From positions 496,001-560,000 of the forward strand of contig NC_087388.1 in NCBI RefSeq assembly GCF_963675165.1: a DNA stretch of 64,000 nucleotides. Direction: 5' to 3'. Positions 1 through 10,946 of the stretch are shown here, in pieces (position 1 is the stretch's first letter; each line of letters begins with the position of its first letter). The DNA comes from Halichondria panicea. Taxonomy: Eukaryota > Porifera > Demospongiae > Suberitida > Halichondriidae. A model generated the notes under the pieces. It saw only the letters and a list, made by a program, of their open reading frames with translations, had not been told where the DNA came from and made no database searches. The position numbers and the translations under genes were made by a program.

Positions 1-3000
1 GTCAAATGTACAGTGGATATTTGCGAGCTAGAAGGTATAATAACGATCTTTTTAGAGCTGGTCGAAATTTGTTTGATATCAGTCGTCATTATTGTGCTTG
101 TAACAATATCTGTAACATCTGTAGTTGTAGTTGTGCGTGGGGGCTCCGATGGTGTGGGTTGTGGTCGCGTGCTCGTAGTGATCAAGGGGTTAATGGGGAG
201 GGACGAGCAGTTGTCATGGTTACTCGTCATTATGTCACCTGGAGTGTGAGGGAACATTGATTTCTAAACTTTCATATGTGCAATTCCGTACACAATTTAT
301 CGTAATTATATATTATTATAGAGGATTAGCGGAGCATTTTGTAGCTTTTTAGCAATTACATGCGTTAATTAATTAATCGGCTTATTTCGCCTGATACATG
401 TATATACGTAGTTCAAATTCTAATATTTCACAGTTGAAAAGTGGTCTACAACAGGCAAATAATTATTGAAGTATACAAAAGCCAAAAAACACACAAACAC
501 ACTGCACGAACCAAAAGAACGTATCATGCGTACAAAAAGAGATGCTGCAACTATTAAATGGTAACAGTTATAAATGTCATGAATTGAAATAAATTATGCT
601 ATTATATAAATTGCTATTCAGAGATAAGAGTTACTAACATCCGCTATTGGGAAAAGAAATGAGCGCACCAGATTGTTTGTTGAAATGAATTGTAAGACCT
701 TCCATTTCGTCCCCATCACATTCCTTCGCTTCAATGCACACTATATTCCAAACAGGATCTAGTGACACATCAGCTGAGCTGTACTGCCCGCTATCACCTG
801 TACGAAGGAACACAGAGAGTGGTTCGTAATCACTAGGGGGGGGGGGCAACTCATACAGCTAGCCTCGTTCCCAGGCCGTTTTTTTCTCTTCTCTATTGTA
901 TTAAACGCTAACTTCTGTTTTATTAAAAAAAAATCCCCGGCCTGAGAACGAGACTAATACTAGAGCATACACGATAGTAGGCAAATTTTAGACTGCTCGT
1001 ATATTATATAATGCTTAAATACACAGTGCATGCAGTGTTCAAGTTTACCAGAGCTTAGTTAGCTGAGGTATATATGCATGATGATGTCATTGAAATGGCA
1101 GTAATAGTTGCACATACATACGTACGTGTATACATAGCTTTAGGTAATAACTAGTTGCAGCTGCTGTTTCAACTTACAGGGAGTGGGTCGGTTGTTTGTA
1201 GTGCAAGAGAGGGCTTCGTATACTCCATTGAAATTAAAGGACACGGTGAGCAAAGCTCTGTTTTTGTCGAAGGTAATTCCGTCACTTGTCAAATACAGTC
1301 CGCAACTCATAGGATCGAGGAATATTTCAAACCGCCTTTTGAAAGTCACCTCTTCGCTCAAACCCTTGTTAACAGTGATTCTTATCTCATAGCGGGCAGG
1401 TAGTAGATCGGTCGCGTTGCACAAATATGATCTTGTATAAGGATTGAACACTGTAAAGAAAAGTAATAAATTATTATGTTAGTACTGTAGCAAGTTTGTA
1501 TAATAGTCATGTACATTATTCCCTGGGGCTACATGTACAATACTGATGTAGTTAGTATACTCACTGCTAACAGGTACTATCGAGTTATCGTCAATGTTCA
1601 CCAGCTGACATTCGACTGACTCCGCCACCTTGCTCGTTTCAAATATCACTTTCACGGTGTCGCCAAAAATTAGAGGACTAATGGTAGGCACGAAAATCTC
1701 AATGGGGCGAAGTTCTGTACAGAGATAATTATCATCAGTTATAGAGACGTCCTATTAGGGGGTGTGGTCATGTGACTTACCAGGGGGTGGTTTAACAATA
1801 TCCAGCTTCCAGCCAAGATACTGGTGAGTAGCACACTGTATGGGCAGTAGAGACATGTTAACATTAACAGTCGGAATAACAGTAATTTTATAGCTAAAAT
1901 ATGCATAATAGTCCTAAAAAGACAACTTATGATGCTCTAAGCTTATGTCCTCTCAAATATAAAACAATCTCATTTTCAAAACATGCACCACTTATATGTA
2001 ACCCTGGTATAGCGTTATTTTAGGCACTTTCAAAAGCATTAGGGTAGTCAAAACAATAATGAAAGAATTCCTTGAGCATAAAACAATTATATAAGCAGTT
2101 TCCAGCGACTGATTTACCTGGTAGTAGACTTCATTGGGTGTGGTCTCATCCGGGGTCCAAGTGAACACCCCCGGCTCCCCCTCCTCACACTGCAGGGTCA
2201 GTGTTTTGTTGTATTCACTGAAGGACTCCACGTTGTCAGCCTGGTCAGTACCATTAGGCCCATAGTAACAGAACCGCCCAACTGCACAGGGCACAAACAC
2301 GGTCACAAGTAGCACACAGCTAGCACATGATTGTATGTGTGAGGAATGCACGACAAAGCTACAGTTAAAAGTAAGGGAGCACACATGTATCAATTACAGT
2401 GGGTTCGTAGTTCATAACTAACTAATTATAAGACAACATAAAATATAAAAATTCGGTATTTTAAGGAACAATGAAATGGTAAGTTGACTAATTTTAAAGT
2501 GTGTGTATGGTAGGTACCTCCTTGCCAGTTGCCATTGGAGTCCATTCCAGCATAGATGGTCTCAGCCTATAATCAACATTAGTAAAAGAACATTAATTTT
2601 TGTATTAAGTCTACTAAGAAACTACACTATTTCTGTTACTCCAGCCACACAGCTCATAAATGGCCTCACTCAAAGGAAGTGCCCACACTGGTCGGTGGTG
2701 GTGGATACTATTATAACCAGGCACCTCTTGATGTAATACAAGGTAGGCCTAGTTTACTATATATAATTAAAAAAGAGACAAATTTGTGTACTAAATTAAG
2801 ATTTAAAGATTGAGACAGCCACCACTACTCCTGGACATTACTTCATATCACTGACCTTTTTGACCTCTTCTGACTGTGTCATGTAGCCTCCTCTCGCACT
2901 ATTGGTGATGTAGAAGGGGTGATAACGAGCAGGGTTGCTAGGGTCGTTACCCGTTTCCGTGACAAAGGTGTATGTGAAGCCACGGTAGAGGGTGGTCCTT

Positions 3001-6000
3001 GGGATGAGGGTACCATTGAGGTACATGGAGATGCCCCAACCAACAACCCCTGTGATGAGTTAAGGAAATTATAAACATACTGCCCATTATTTGATTAGAC
3101 CAAGCAATCATCGATCTAAACATGCCATATTGACCTTACGTAAGCTGGCTCACCTGTGATCCCAGCATAGCCTCTCTTGCCTCCGCTCTGTCCAATCCTC
3201 ACTGAGATGGTCCTCGTCTCCTCCAGTATCTCTTGTCTCCATGGATACAGCGGAGTCTGGATGTCGCAGAAACACGATGCTGTACCACATTCATCCTCAG
3301 GAGCACGTCCAAATTCAATTTCAAAATTTTCTGCCAAAAAAATATCAATAATTGATAATTAAAATTTCCCACGTTGAGTATCTGTATGGGAACGTACCTG
3401 TGTAGCTTGGTCTGAGGTAGTGCTTGAATGGAATGGAGACTATACCAGAGGGTGTGGCCACGTTGCCGACTGGACCAATAGCCCACACCACCCACTGTTT
3501 ATCATCAGGTGTGATGGCCTTGTCAAAACCATCACCTGTGTGTGTGTGTGTGTGAGTGTGCGTGTGAGTGGGCGTGGGCGTGTGTGTGTGTGTGTGTGGC
3601 GCTGATCTTACTATACTACCCACTGAGCTATTGCCATCACTTAATTATGTACAACTGTACTGCAATAAATTTAAAATTCTGAAAAAGTTTCTAGTATATA
3701 CAAATTTGTATAGTGCACTCACTGGCTGTGATTGGTCGAGTGAACTTGAAGCAGGTGGTGCACCCTTCAGTGTGTGAGGAGACAGCGTACACGTTGCTAG
3801 TGGCCTCAGGGCAAGCTCCTACACCAGTCTGGAGGTTACACTGTACAGGTGTAATACACAGGTGAATGACAACAGATTGCCTCTTCTTCTCAGAGCTATA
3901 AGTGTAAACCGGGTTTCGAAAGTAAGACTCTTTCATTTGTAAACTGTGAGTTTTCGCATAGATAGCAACTTTTGGAGAGAGCACATAATATGCAATAGTT
4001 AGAAATGCAGTCAGGCTTGTACAGTGTCATACAGTGTCATAATATGCAATAGTTAGAACAGGCTTGTACAGTGTCATACAGTGTCATAATATGCAATAGT
4101 TAGAACAGGCTTGTACAGTGTCATACAGTGTCATAATATGCAATAGTTAGAACAGGCTTGTACAGTGTCATACAGTGTCATAATATGCAATAGTTAGAAC
4201 AGGCTTGTACAGTGTCATACACAATTGATTAACAATAATGCATTCGAAACCTAGTACACCGTAAGTACTATAATAGTTATACATTCAAAGAACATTTCCA
4301 TAACTGGTCCCAAAACTAGATCAGGTATTTATAACCTTATTATCGGTACTGAATGTAGCCACCACAGTAGCTAACCTGTGCGTAGGCGTTGATGTTGAGC
4401 TCCTGGGCGTGTACCCCAGTGTTGTCTTGCCACGCCCACATTACATCACTGCCGTACATCTGGACACCAGTGTTTCTACCGCTGAGTCCAAAGGCAACAT
4501 ATTGATCGTCCTGTGTGTGTGTGTGCGTGTGTGTGGGTGTGGGTGGGTGTGCGTGTGTGTGGGTGTGTGAGTGTGTGGGTGTGTGAGTTACTCCAAATGA
4601 CAATCTTCTATGAAGTACACTTTCAGTACCAACACAGCCACTCATCACAAAGAACTTACCAGATTACAGCCGCAGAGTTCAAAGGTTGCCTGATTCTGCT
4701 CCTCGTCAAGCACCCATTTGAGTTTCAAGTCGTCATGGAGACGCTTGCAGTTACCAGTAGTCTCAGATATGAGCTACAGCAAAACAGAAAATGTTAAAAT
4801 TAAAAAAATTTAATGTTTATTAAATTAAGCACGGTCTTAAAGAAACAGAGTTAAAAACTTATAGTCAAACTTACTGGTGGGCACACTTCTTGTGGTGTGG
4901 GCGGTTGTGGCTGGATGCTCGTCATCACCCCCGTCTCAAAATTAACAGTTGAGGGAATGACAAGTTCTCCGAAGCTTGTCTTGAATTCTTCACACCAGAT
5001 GATGACCTGGTCGGTGTTGTGCACAGTGTAGCCTGAGGGGAGAGCTAACACAATGTCCTCTTTGTTGTATTGTCGTAGGTCACCAGTGCTACAGAGAAAA
5101 CATAGAGAGGTTATAATTATAGTTAGATATAATTATTTGACATAGATTTTCTTATAAATAGATCATATAGTGTGCACACATTAACTAGGGACCGAAAATA
5201 TAATAATTATTATACTTATAAATAGATACTGATGGTACGTAGGGATCCACATTATATACTCACTCTCCATTCTCGTCTGTCATGTCAGCATATTCGCGTA
5301 CGTCCAGGTAGTGGGTCCCGCGGATAGCACGGAAACTGACAGCTGCAATGGAATAAAGTCTCGTGAAAGCATGTACACGCACGCACACACACTCCTTACC
5401 AGGTCCAGTTCCGTCATAGTTGAATTCTTGAACATACATGTGTGTGTCGTTCATAGCGTAACTAGTACCCCCCACCTTATGAAGTCGAGGAACAAATGTA
5501 CCCAACCTCAGACCCAATATTTTGTCAGGAAGAGAGGGAATAACATCAGCTGAGAACTTCACAGTACTAATTTCCTCCTGTGGGTGGGGTCAAAAATATA
5601 AAACTTAATTAGAACAGTGTACCATGTAGCAGGTAATTTTCGTACAATAATATATCAATAACGTATTTAATTTTTAAATTTTTAAATATTTGTACAGGTA
5701 CAGCTCTAAAACATGAGTTATTCTCCAGCAGTGTGAGTCAAAATTCTATTTGCTTTTCATTGAAATGTAAGCCCCAATAAAGGGGCCACAAACAAATTCA
5801 GTGCATACTCATTGAGTGTCCCCCTCCACGGAAATCTTTAGTAAAAGGCGAAAGATTTATTCGCTTTGAAGGGAGACCAGAGTGATGTTTTGGACTGCTC
5901 AAATATGCACTTTTATAGTCATAGACAAGACAAACTATTTGTGGTAAGCAATGGTATGTTATCTCTTCAGCATGTACTACAAATATTTGTCACGTCGTGT

Positions 6001-9000
6001 ATGCTCAGGGCTTCGACCGGCCGGCATGATTATGGCCAAATTTCATAGTTTTATCCACTACAAGGATTGTCTGACACTTGTAGGCAACAGTGGGCCATGA
6101 ATGCTTCTGAGACTTTGAAGCAAGCTCTTTCAAATGATACATTAAAATCAAAGGTCATTTTGAGCCTGATTTCGACAAAAAAGCATGGGCTATTGAGATT
6201 GGATCATCAGAACTAAAGTTACGACCTATCAAACAATAAGATGTACATGTATACAAACTGACATTTCTGCTCCTGCTCCACACAGTGAAGTAATTGAGTT
6301 CCACGCCCTCTGCACTGTCCGGGATGGTGAGGAGGAGGTCTTGGTCCTCAATAGCACCCAGCGAGACAAACCTGTATGAGGTGTGGGTGTGTGGTGAGGT
6401 CTGTGTGTGAGTGTGTGTGTGAGTGGGTGGGTGTGTGTGAGTGGGTGGTGAGGTGTGTGTGTTCTTCACAAACTGTAATACACAGTCAACAAAATTAACA
6501 AGGATTCTTACACATCATCGTTAAATGAAGCCATCTGATAGCCATTGTTGTCACGGACACCAACACCGGTTAAGAAAATGGCATCTGTATGAAAAAAGAA
6601 ATAAATACCACATACCACAATTAATATTGTTCATAATTATAATAGATTAATAAAACACCGATTCTAATTAAGCATACATTCTAATATAATTACCGTTTTG
6701 CTTGTTGTTCTCATAGTTGAAGCAAAGAACAGCAAAGGTCACTCTATTGACGAGATAGACACGCCCACTAACGCCCTCGCCCCCCACATTGGGGAGTTCC
6801 CCCAGGTAGGAAGCCTTGCAAGGTAGTCTCAGCATGCAGCCGGGGAGGACGGTGATACGCGCTATGACCTCGTTTGTATTACTACACACTCCGATCCAGG
6901 CGAGCTTTCTGACGTCACGGTCGCTGGGTAGGCTGAACTCGAGGTCTGACACAGAATAGGGAGAGTTGAAACCACTGTAGTCCAGGGGGGGGGGGGGGGG
7001 AAACAGTGTTGAGCATAGATTAAAACGTATGTACATTAATTATGACAATATTAAGCAAGCAAAACGTATTTGTGCATAAATTCCAGGTCGATGATTTAGC
7101 TGTATATAATAATTTGGTATATACGTAGCTACATGTACATGTGTGTAGTTGCCGTGACGATTCTTAGAATAGATTCTAAGTACGGTAAGGTACGACAAGT
7201 TGAGGTCAGTTCCAGGAGGGAAGCAATCGACTACCTCATGCCCACAATTATGAGTGGGTGAGTTATATAGGATATAAGTTCTTTAGTTCAGGAAACCATT
7301 TGCAGCTGGTTGAAATGAGATAAGTGGACTAGAAAGAAAAACCACAAGCCACAATAGAAGCCTCCCGTATAGAAATGAAGTAAACACACTCTTTGATTGG
7401 TTGCTAGGTAATCCACTGTTTTGTTTTGCCACAGTAACAAGATATGGCGTAATTATATCGTAATTAAAACTATATATGGAGAGGTTAATTTGTCAATTGT
7501 GCGGTGTGACTCACGTGGTTGTCTCGGTCAGTTGCATGGCAACAGGAGTGTTTACGTCAGTAGTGTAGCCGACACAGAAGTGACCATCTGTGTGGAGGAT
7601 GAGGGAAACACTTAGCATCAATTGTGTGGAGGATGAGGGAAACACTTAGCATCAATTGTGTGGAGGATGAGGGAAACACTTAGCATCAATTGTATACTAC
7701 TTAGAAAATGGCGTAAAAATGGCTCCAGATGGCTCCAGATTAAGGTTTCCTACGTACGTGCATTAGACAATTAATTAGATTAATTAGGGATAACCCGCAC
7801 AAGGGCCAGTTGGTCGTGGGAGCTGACCTCAACAGCTTTAAGGTGATCGAAGTAGTACAAATAGTTACATACTGTATTTGGGGATAGTGTATAATAATTA
7901 TAGATTGAGCCGGTTGCAGCAGCTGTATCCAATTATGGTGGGACTTATTCGGTATATTATGAGATTATGGGCACGTCTAATTTGTACGTGTGATCATTAA
8001 TTATGGTCATCAAATTAATCAACTAATATTTCACGCAACCTAGTGGGGGGGGGGGGGGGGGTATGCTAACAACCACAGCTATTGAACCCTATACTCACCT
8101 TTCGTATGCGTATCTGAATTGGCAGTCTCTGTGGATACTGTGAACAAACAGTAGAAGCAACGACATGATCATATGCATCAAGTACATGACCTCAACAAAC
8201 AACATTAACGTATCATCCACCATTGTTTACAACCATGAATAATCAGGATATCCCCCAAGAAAGTGCAGCTATAGCCAATACTTAAACAGAAGCTAGAGTT
8301 AAAGTGCAAAGATCTGTGATCCCATTTCCTCAGCAAAATTTGGCTTCTATTTTTCTTTATTTATATCAGCGCTCTACTCGTACTGGTATTCCTAGTAACA
8401 GGAGCTTAAGAAGATGTACACGTCGTAACTAAGGCCGTAACAAAGGCTATATACTCACTCAGATTGATACACATAGTCTCCCATTCTCCGCTCAGAGTCG
8501 GTACTTTAGAGCAATACTTGCCAGAGGGTAAAGTAGTCCCTACCCTGTTCAAACGGACTTCCCCATTCCCTCGCGACCGATACACACTGTGACCAGCACT
8601 ATCCTTCCGACTCGGCACAAGGGTCCCATTCGGATAGTACCACTCCCCCTGAGGGACCCCGAGAGGGTTTTCCCTAGCACGGCAACAAATCAGGCTGTTT
8701 GTCGAACATATGAGAGAGCTTGCTGCACCGTCTCTGACTTCTAGCATTTCTATGACGGAGTTGTTGCCGTAGGTGATGTCGTTTAGTTCCAATGATAGCC
8801 CTGGGACAGCTGGAGGGGGGGAGAGATTGATTACGTCATTATTAAAGATGAAATAGCATGCTATAGGCAGTATATAGTAGCATGGCCAGCATGATTTTTT
8901 TTATTTGATCACATAAACGTCAGCACAGCGAGACTTGTGCACAGTGCATGGTTGCAATAAAGAGGCAGCCTGCTAACACAGATCCAAACACATGCTACGG

Positions 9001-9556
9001 AGATTTTGGGGCCCATTAACCTGGCTGTATTATAGAGGGTGGCCTGCTAACACAGGTCCACCAAACACATGCTATGGAGATTTTAAATAATTTTTGGGAG
9101 GGGAGCTGATGAGCATGGCTGCAATATACTGTAGAGGGTGTATATAACGAGACTACATTTTTTACTTACTGTTTTTCCAGACAAAGTTGAAGTCCTTAAT
9201 GTAGATGGACGACCTGTCCAACAGGTATACCAGACCCGAGATAGAATAGTCGCTTCGTGGGGAGGAGAGTTGTCCCACCCTCACTGGCAAGAAACAGTCA
9301 CCTGCACGAGAAAAACAAATCAGTTGAACGTTGGAAAAATTAGCATAATAATAATAAATCATAAAATAAATGTTGTGCAAATTAAACACAGTACGTGTAA
9401 TGAAAGGAATATAATTATAGTCATCTAGATCTATGTGTGTACGAAAGTCTTTATGCAGTGGATGCAAAAACAATTATGCATAAAATTGGACTTACCAGTA
9501 TGTGCAAACAAGCACAGTAGAAGAGCAGCAGCAGCTGCAGTGTTTAGTAGAGTCAT
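1..9556 (-). CDS. Skeletor-like secreted DM13/DOMON protein (3' end outside window)
   Basis: Twenty-three exons in continuous phase: 9496-9556, 9170-9301, 8459-8809, 8099-8137, 6694-6945, 6512-6584, 6263-6371, 5400-5577, 5264-5342, 4875-5088, 4660-4773, 4376-4510, 3723-3840, 3398-3535, 3154-3330, 2856-3049, 2518-2566, 2118-2281, 1781-1835, 1565-1714, 1178-1450, 639-797, <1-238; at least 1150 residues. A signal peptide (residues 1-20, Ala/Leu-rich) opens the protein. Three DM13 domains follow (about 22-225 split by an Ig-like exon, 233-345, 360-490; motif VIIWCEEFKTSFGELVIP in the third). Next comes a DOMON domain (500-620, DDQYVAFGLSGR and GSDVMWAW), then the Skeletor C-terminal region (620-880; GVVGWGISMYLNG, EEGEPGVFTWTPDE, CATHQYLGWKLDIVKPPP). 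Residues 880-1070 are unrecognised; the last exon encodes a Thr/Pro/Ser-rich stalk open to the edge. DOMON domains bind heme or sugar; an extracellular redox or matrix role is inference. Two donors are weak GTCAGT sites (exons 7 and 16). Confidence 0.85.
639..958. repeat. Foldback repeat CTAGCCTCG..GGCC within intron (core 858-958)
   Basis: CTAGCCTCGTTCCCAGGCCG near 858 is answered by CCCCGGCCTGAGAACGAGAC near 935, an imperfect inverted repeat of about 25 bp. Related halves occur near 34270 and 38450-38488. The 639-797 part of this span is coding exon of the Skeletor-like gene. Confidence 0.5.
3536..3600. repeat. (GT)n-rich microsatellite
   Basis: GT/GTGAGT-rich run in an intron. On the gene strand it is CA-rich, directly upstream of the exon 3398-3535 acceptor. 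Confidence 0.85.
3985..4222. repeat. 47-bp minisatellite, about 4.5 copies
   Basis: Units of ACAGTGTCATACAGTGTCAT plus AATATGCAATAGTTAGAACA plus GGCTTGT start at 4021, 4068, 4115 and 4162, nearly identical, with partial units on both sides. Located in an intron of the Skeletor-like gene. The unit contains an internal 10-bp duplication (ACAGTGTCAT twice). Confidence 0.9.
4511..4590. repeat. (GT)n/(GTGG) microsatellite
   Basis: GT-rich run immediately upstream (on the gene strand) of the DOMON exon 4376-4510, where it supplies the acceptor tract. Confidence 0.85.
6120..6230. repeat. Copy of a dispersed repeat, inverted relative to 24280-24400
   Basis: GCTCTTTCAAATGATACATT, AAAGGTCATTTTGAGCC and AAAAAAGCATGGGCTA match the reverse complement of the repeat at 24280-24400. 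It overlaps the start of the intron downstream of exon 6263-6371. Confidence 0.55.
6946..8098. other. Long intron of the Skeletor-like gene
   Basis: Contains the 34-bp tandem repeat, a duplicated GGCTCCAGAT, and two G runs (6988-7001, 8045-8061). No exon fits the phases here. Confidence 0.5.
7590..7691. repeat. 34-bp tandem repeat, three copies
   Basis: Units GTGTGGAGGATGAGGGAAAC plus ACTTAGCATCAATT begin at 7590, 7624 and 7658 and are identical. Confidence 0.95.
8459..8809 (-). other. Ig-like module exon inserted in the first DM13 domain
   Basis: This exon of the Skeletor-like gene is 351 bp, flanked by phase 1 introns on both sides, so it can be skipped without a frameshift. It encodes an Ig-like fold with WYYPNGTLVP, a conserved VYRSRGNGEVRLNR strand and GKYCS, the pattern seen in many sponge surface proteins. 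Joining the preceding exon (FVWKN) directly to the next one (STETANSDTHTK, then DLEFSLPSD) also leaves an open DM13 frame. Confidence 0.65.
8925..9125. mobile_element. Degraded CCTGTCTATAG-family relative
   Basis: It contains TGGTTGCAATAAAGAGGCAG and two copies of GGCCTGCTAACACAGGTCCA-like sequence with TATTATAGAGGGTGG, the interior of the spacer element in the TRAF array. Clear terminal repeats are missing. Confidence 0.5.
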
Positions 9557-10946
9557 CTCTTGGCTGTAAGTTTCCAGTCACTGTTAAACAGTAAGTCTGC
9601 AGCTGCAGAGAATCGAGTATTTGCAATGAATGCAGTTCTACAATGGACTAGTTTATATAGGCAGGGTATCACTTTGTGTAATGGACCAAACTTGGTAACA
9701 TTAACCACGCATCCCACACACCAGTCTATATTCTGCATGCAGCTGCTAATATTACCCCTCTGCACGTACGACCACAGGAAAAGAAACCCTATAACCAAGT
9801 TTTAGACCACAGGAAAAAGCCACGCAAGTTATTCGATATGGCTATACAATTGGTTTCCTTACTTGCATGGTATCTGATAAAAAACAAGCAAATACGATCA
9901 TTTCATCAGACTACTTTCACTAAAGATCATTGCTAAAATTGAAATTTGAGTTGAACTAATTTAGAGTCTTCAAATAAGATCAAAGAAACGTCTGGTATAC
10001 GAGTGTATAATCATATGACACGTACACTTCAAATAAGATCAAAGAAATGTCTGGTATAGGAGCGTGTAATTATATGACACGTTTACTTGACACGTACACT
10101 TCAAAGAATTCACATTTTATTTGGCAGAATAAAAAAATCTGTGCAAACTCAGCCAACCAAGGAAACTAAGCAAACTGAAAATAAACTAGTAGAAAATATT
10201 TTTCCAGAGTCAACCCTAAAAATATTCCGAGTTGTCCATTTAGAAAATTATATAACACGTACACTGCAAATAAGATCAAAGAATCGGCTGGTAGGTATAG
10301 GAGCGTATAGTTATATGACACGTACACTGTTAACACAATTAGTGTTGTAGACGGGATGTGGTCAGCAGTGTACCCACCACCCACACACACGCCCACACAC
10401 ACACTATAGGGGATCTTCTAATTAACCAACACGTACACGGTAACCATACAGACGCCCTTTTATGGGCATATGAGTACATGGAGGTCATTCGACACTTATA
10501 GCTGTCACACATATCCGTTTCTCATTCCATATATGGTCGTTGCCATCCGACCCTGAGAACAGGGCAACCACAGCTGCTTTGATGAGACACGTCGTCATCT
10601 CAGAACCATCAGAGGATAGTGGGTGTGGCTGTGGGTGTGGGGAAACCAACAAATTAACCATGATGAAAGTTTCGTGCAAATAAATACAGTGGTGATCTTA
10701 TACACACAGATCTATAACATCATCCCTTCAGTTCTTTACTGTATGATGGCATTTGGTTCACCTAGTACCTGTATAAAACAACAGCATGCAATAGCTTCTT
10801 CCTAGATCCTATCAACGACCTTTCCCCTACTTTCACTACTGACTACTACGCAGGCTCCTTAATATATTTCAATTCTAAGTGAAAGGATCTTTACCAAACC
10901 AAACCACATTGCTGCAGCTCTGCTCCGTAGTACAGTGACTGCTGCA
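9557..10946. promoter_or_regulatory. Divergent intergenic region, Skeletor-like / Schlafen-like
   Basis: A 1.4 kb spacer between divergent starts. It holds a dispersed ~60-bp repeat (9965-10335) and short CA tracts. The promoters must lie here but no motif is decisive. Confidence 0.35.
9965..10335. repeat. Three copies of a ~60-bp repeat
   Basis: CAAATAAGATCAAAGAA followed by CGTCTGGTATAC-like sequence and ATATGACACGTACACTT occurs at about 9972, 10030 and 10266. The first two are in tandem; the third is 230 bp away. ACACGTACACT motifs recur between them. Confidence 0.8.

Noticed and set aside
6-260. Plus-strand ORFs at the left edge
   Set aside because: The minus strand here is an in-phase Thr/Pro-rich exon with a good acceptor; the plus frames show no domain.
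798-832. Upstream acceptor after the C run for exon 639-797
   Set aside because: It leads to a stop in the phase set by the preceding exon; the internal acceptor TTCGTACAG keeps the frame.
3985-4222. Regular spaced repeats as a CRISPR array
   Set aside because: The 47-bp units are directly joined with no unique spacers and lie in an animal intron; this is a minisatellite.
6946-6974. Alternative acceptor at 6975 for the fifth Skeletor-like exon
   Set aside because: It would put the exon in the wrong phase after exon 4; the acceptor giving exon end 6945 keeps phase and has a better pyrimidine tract.
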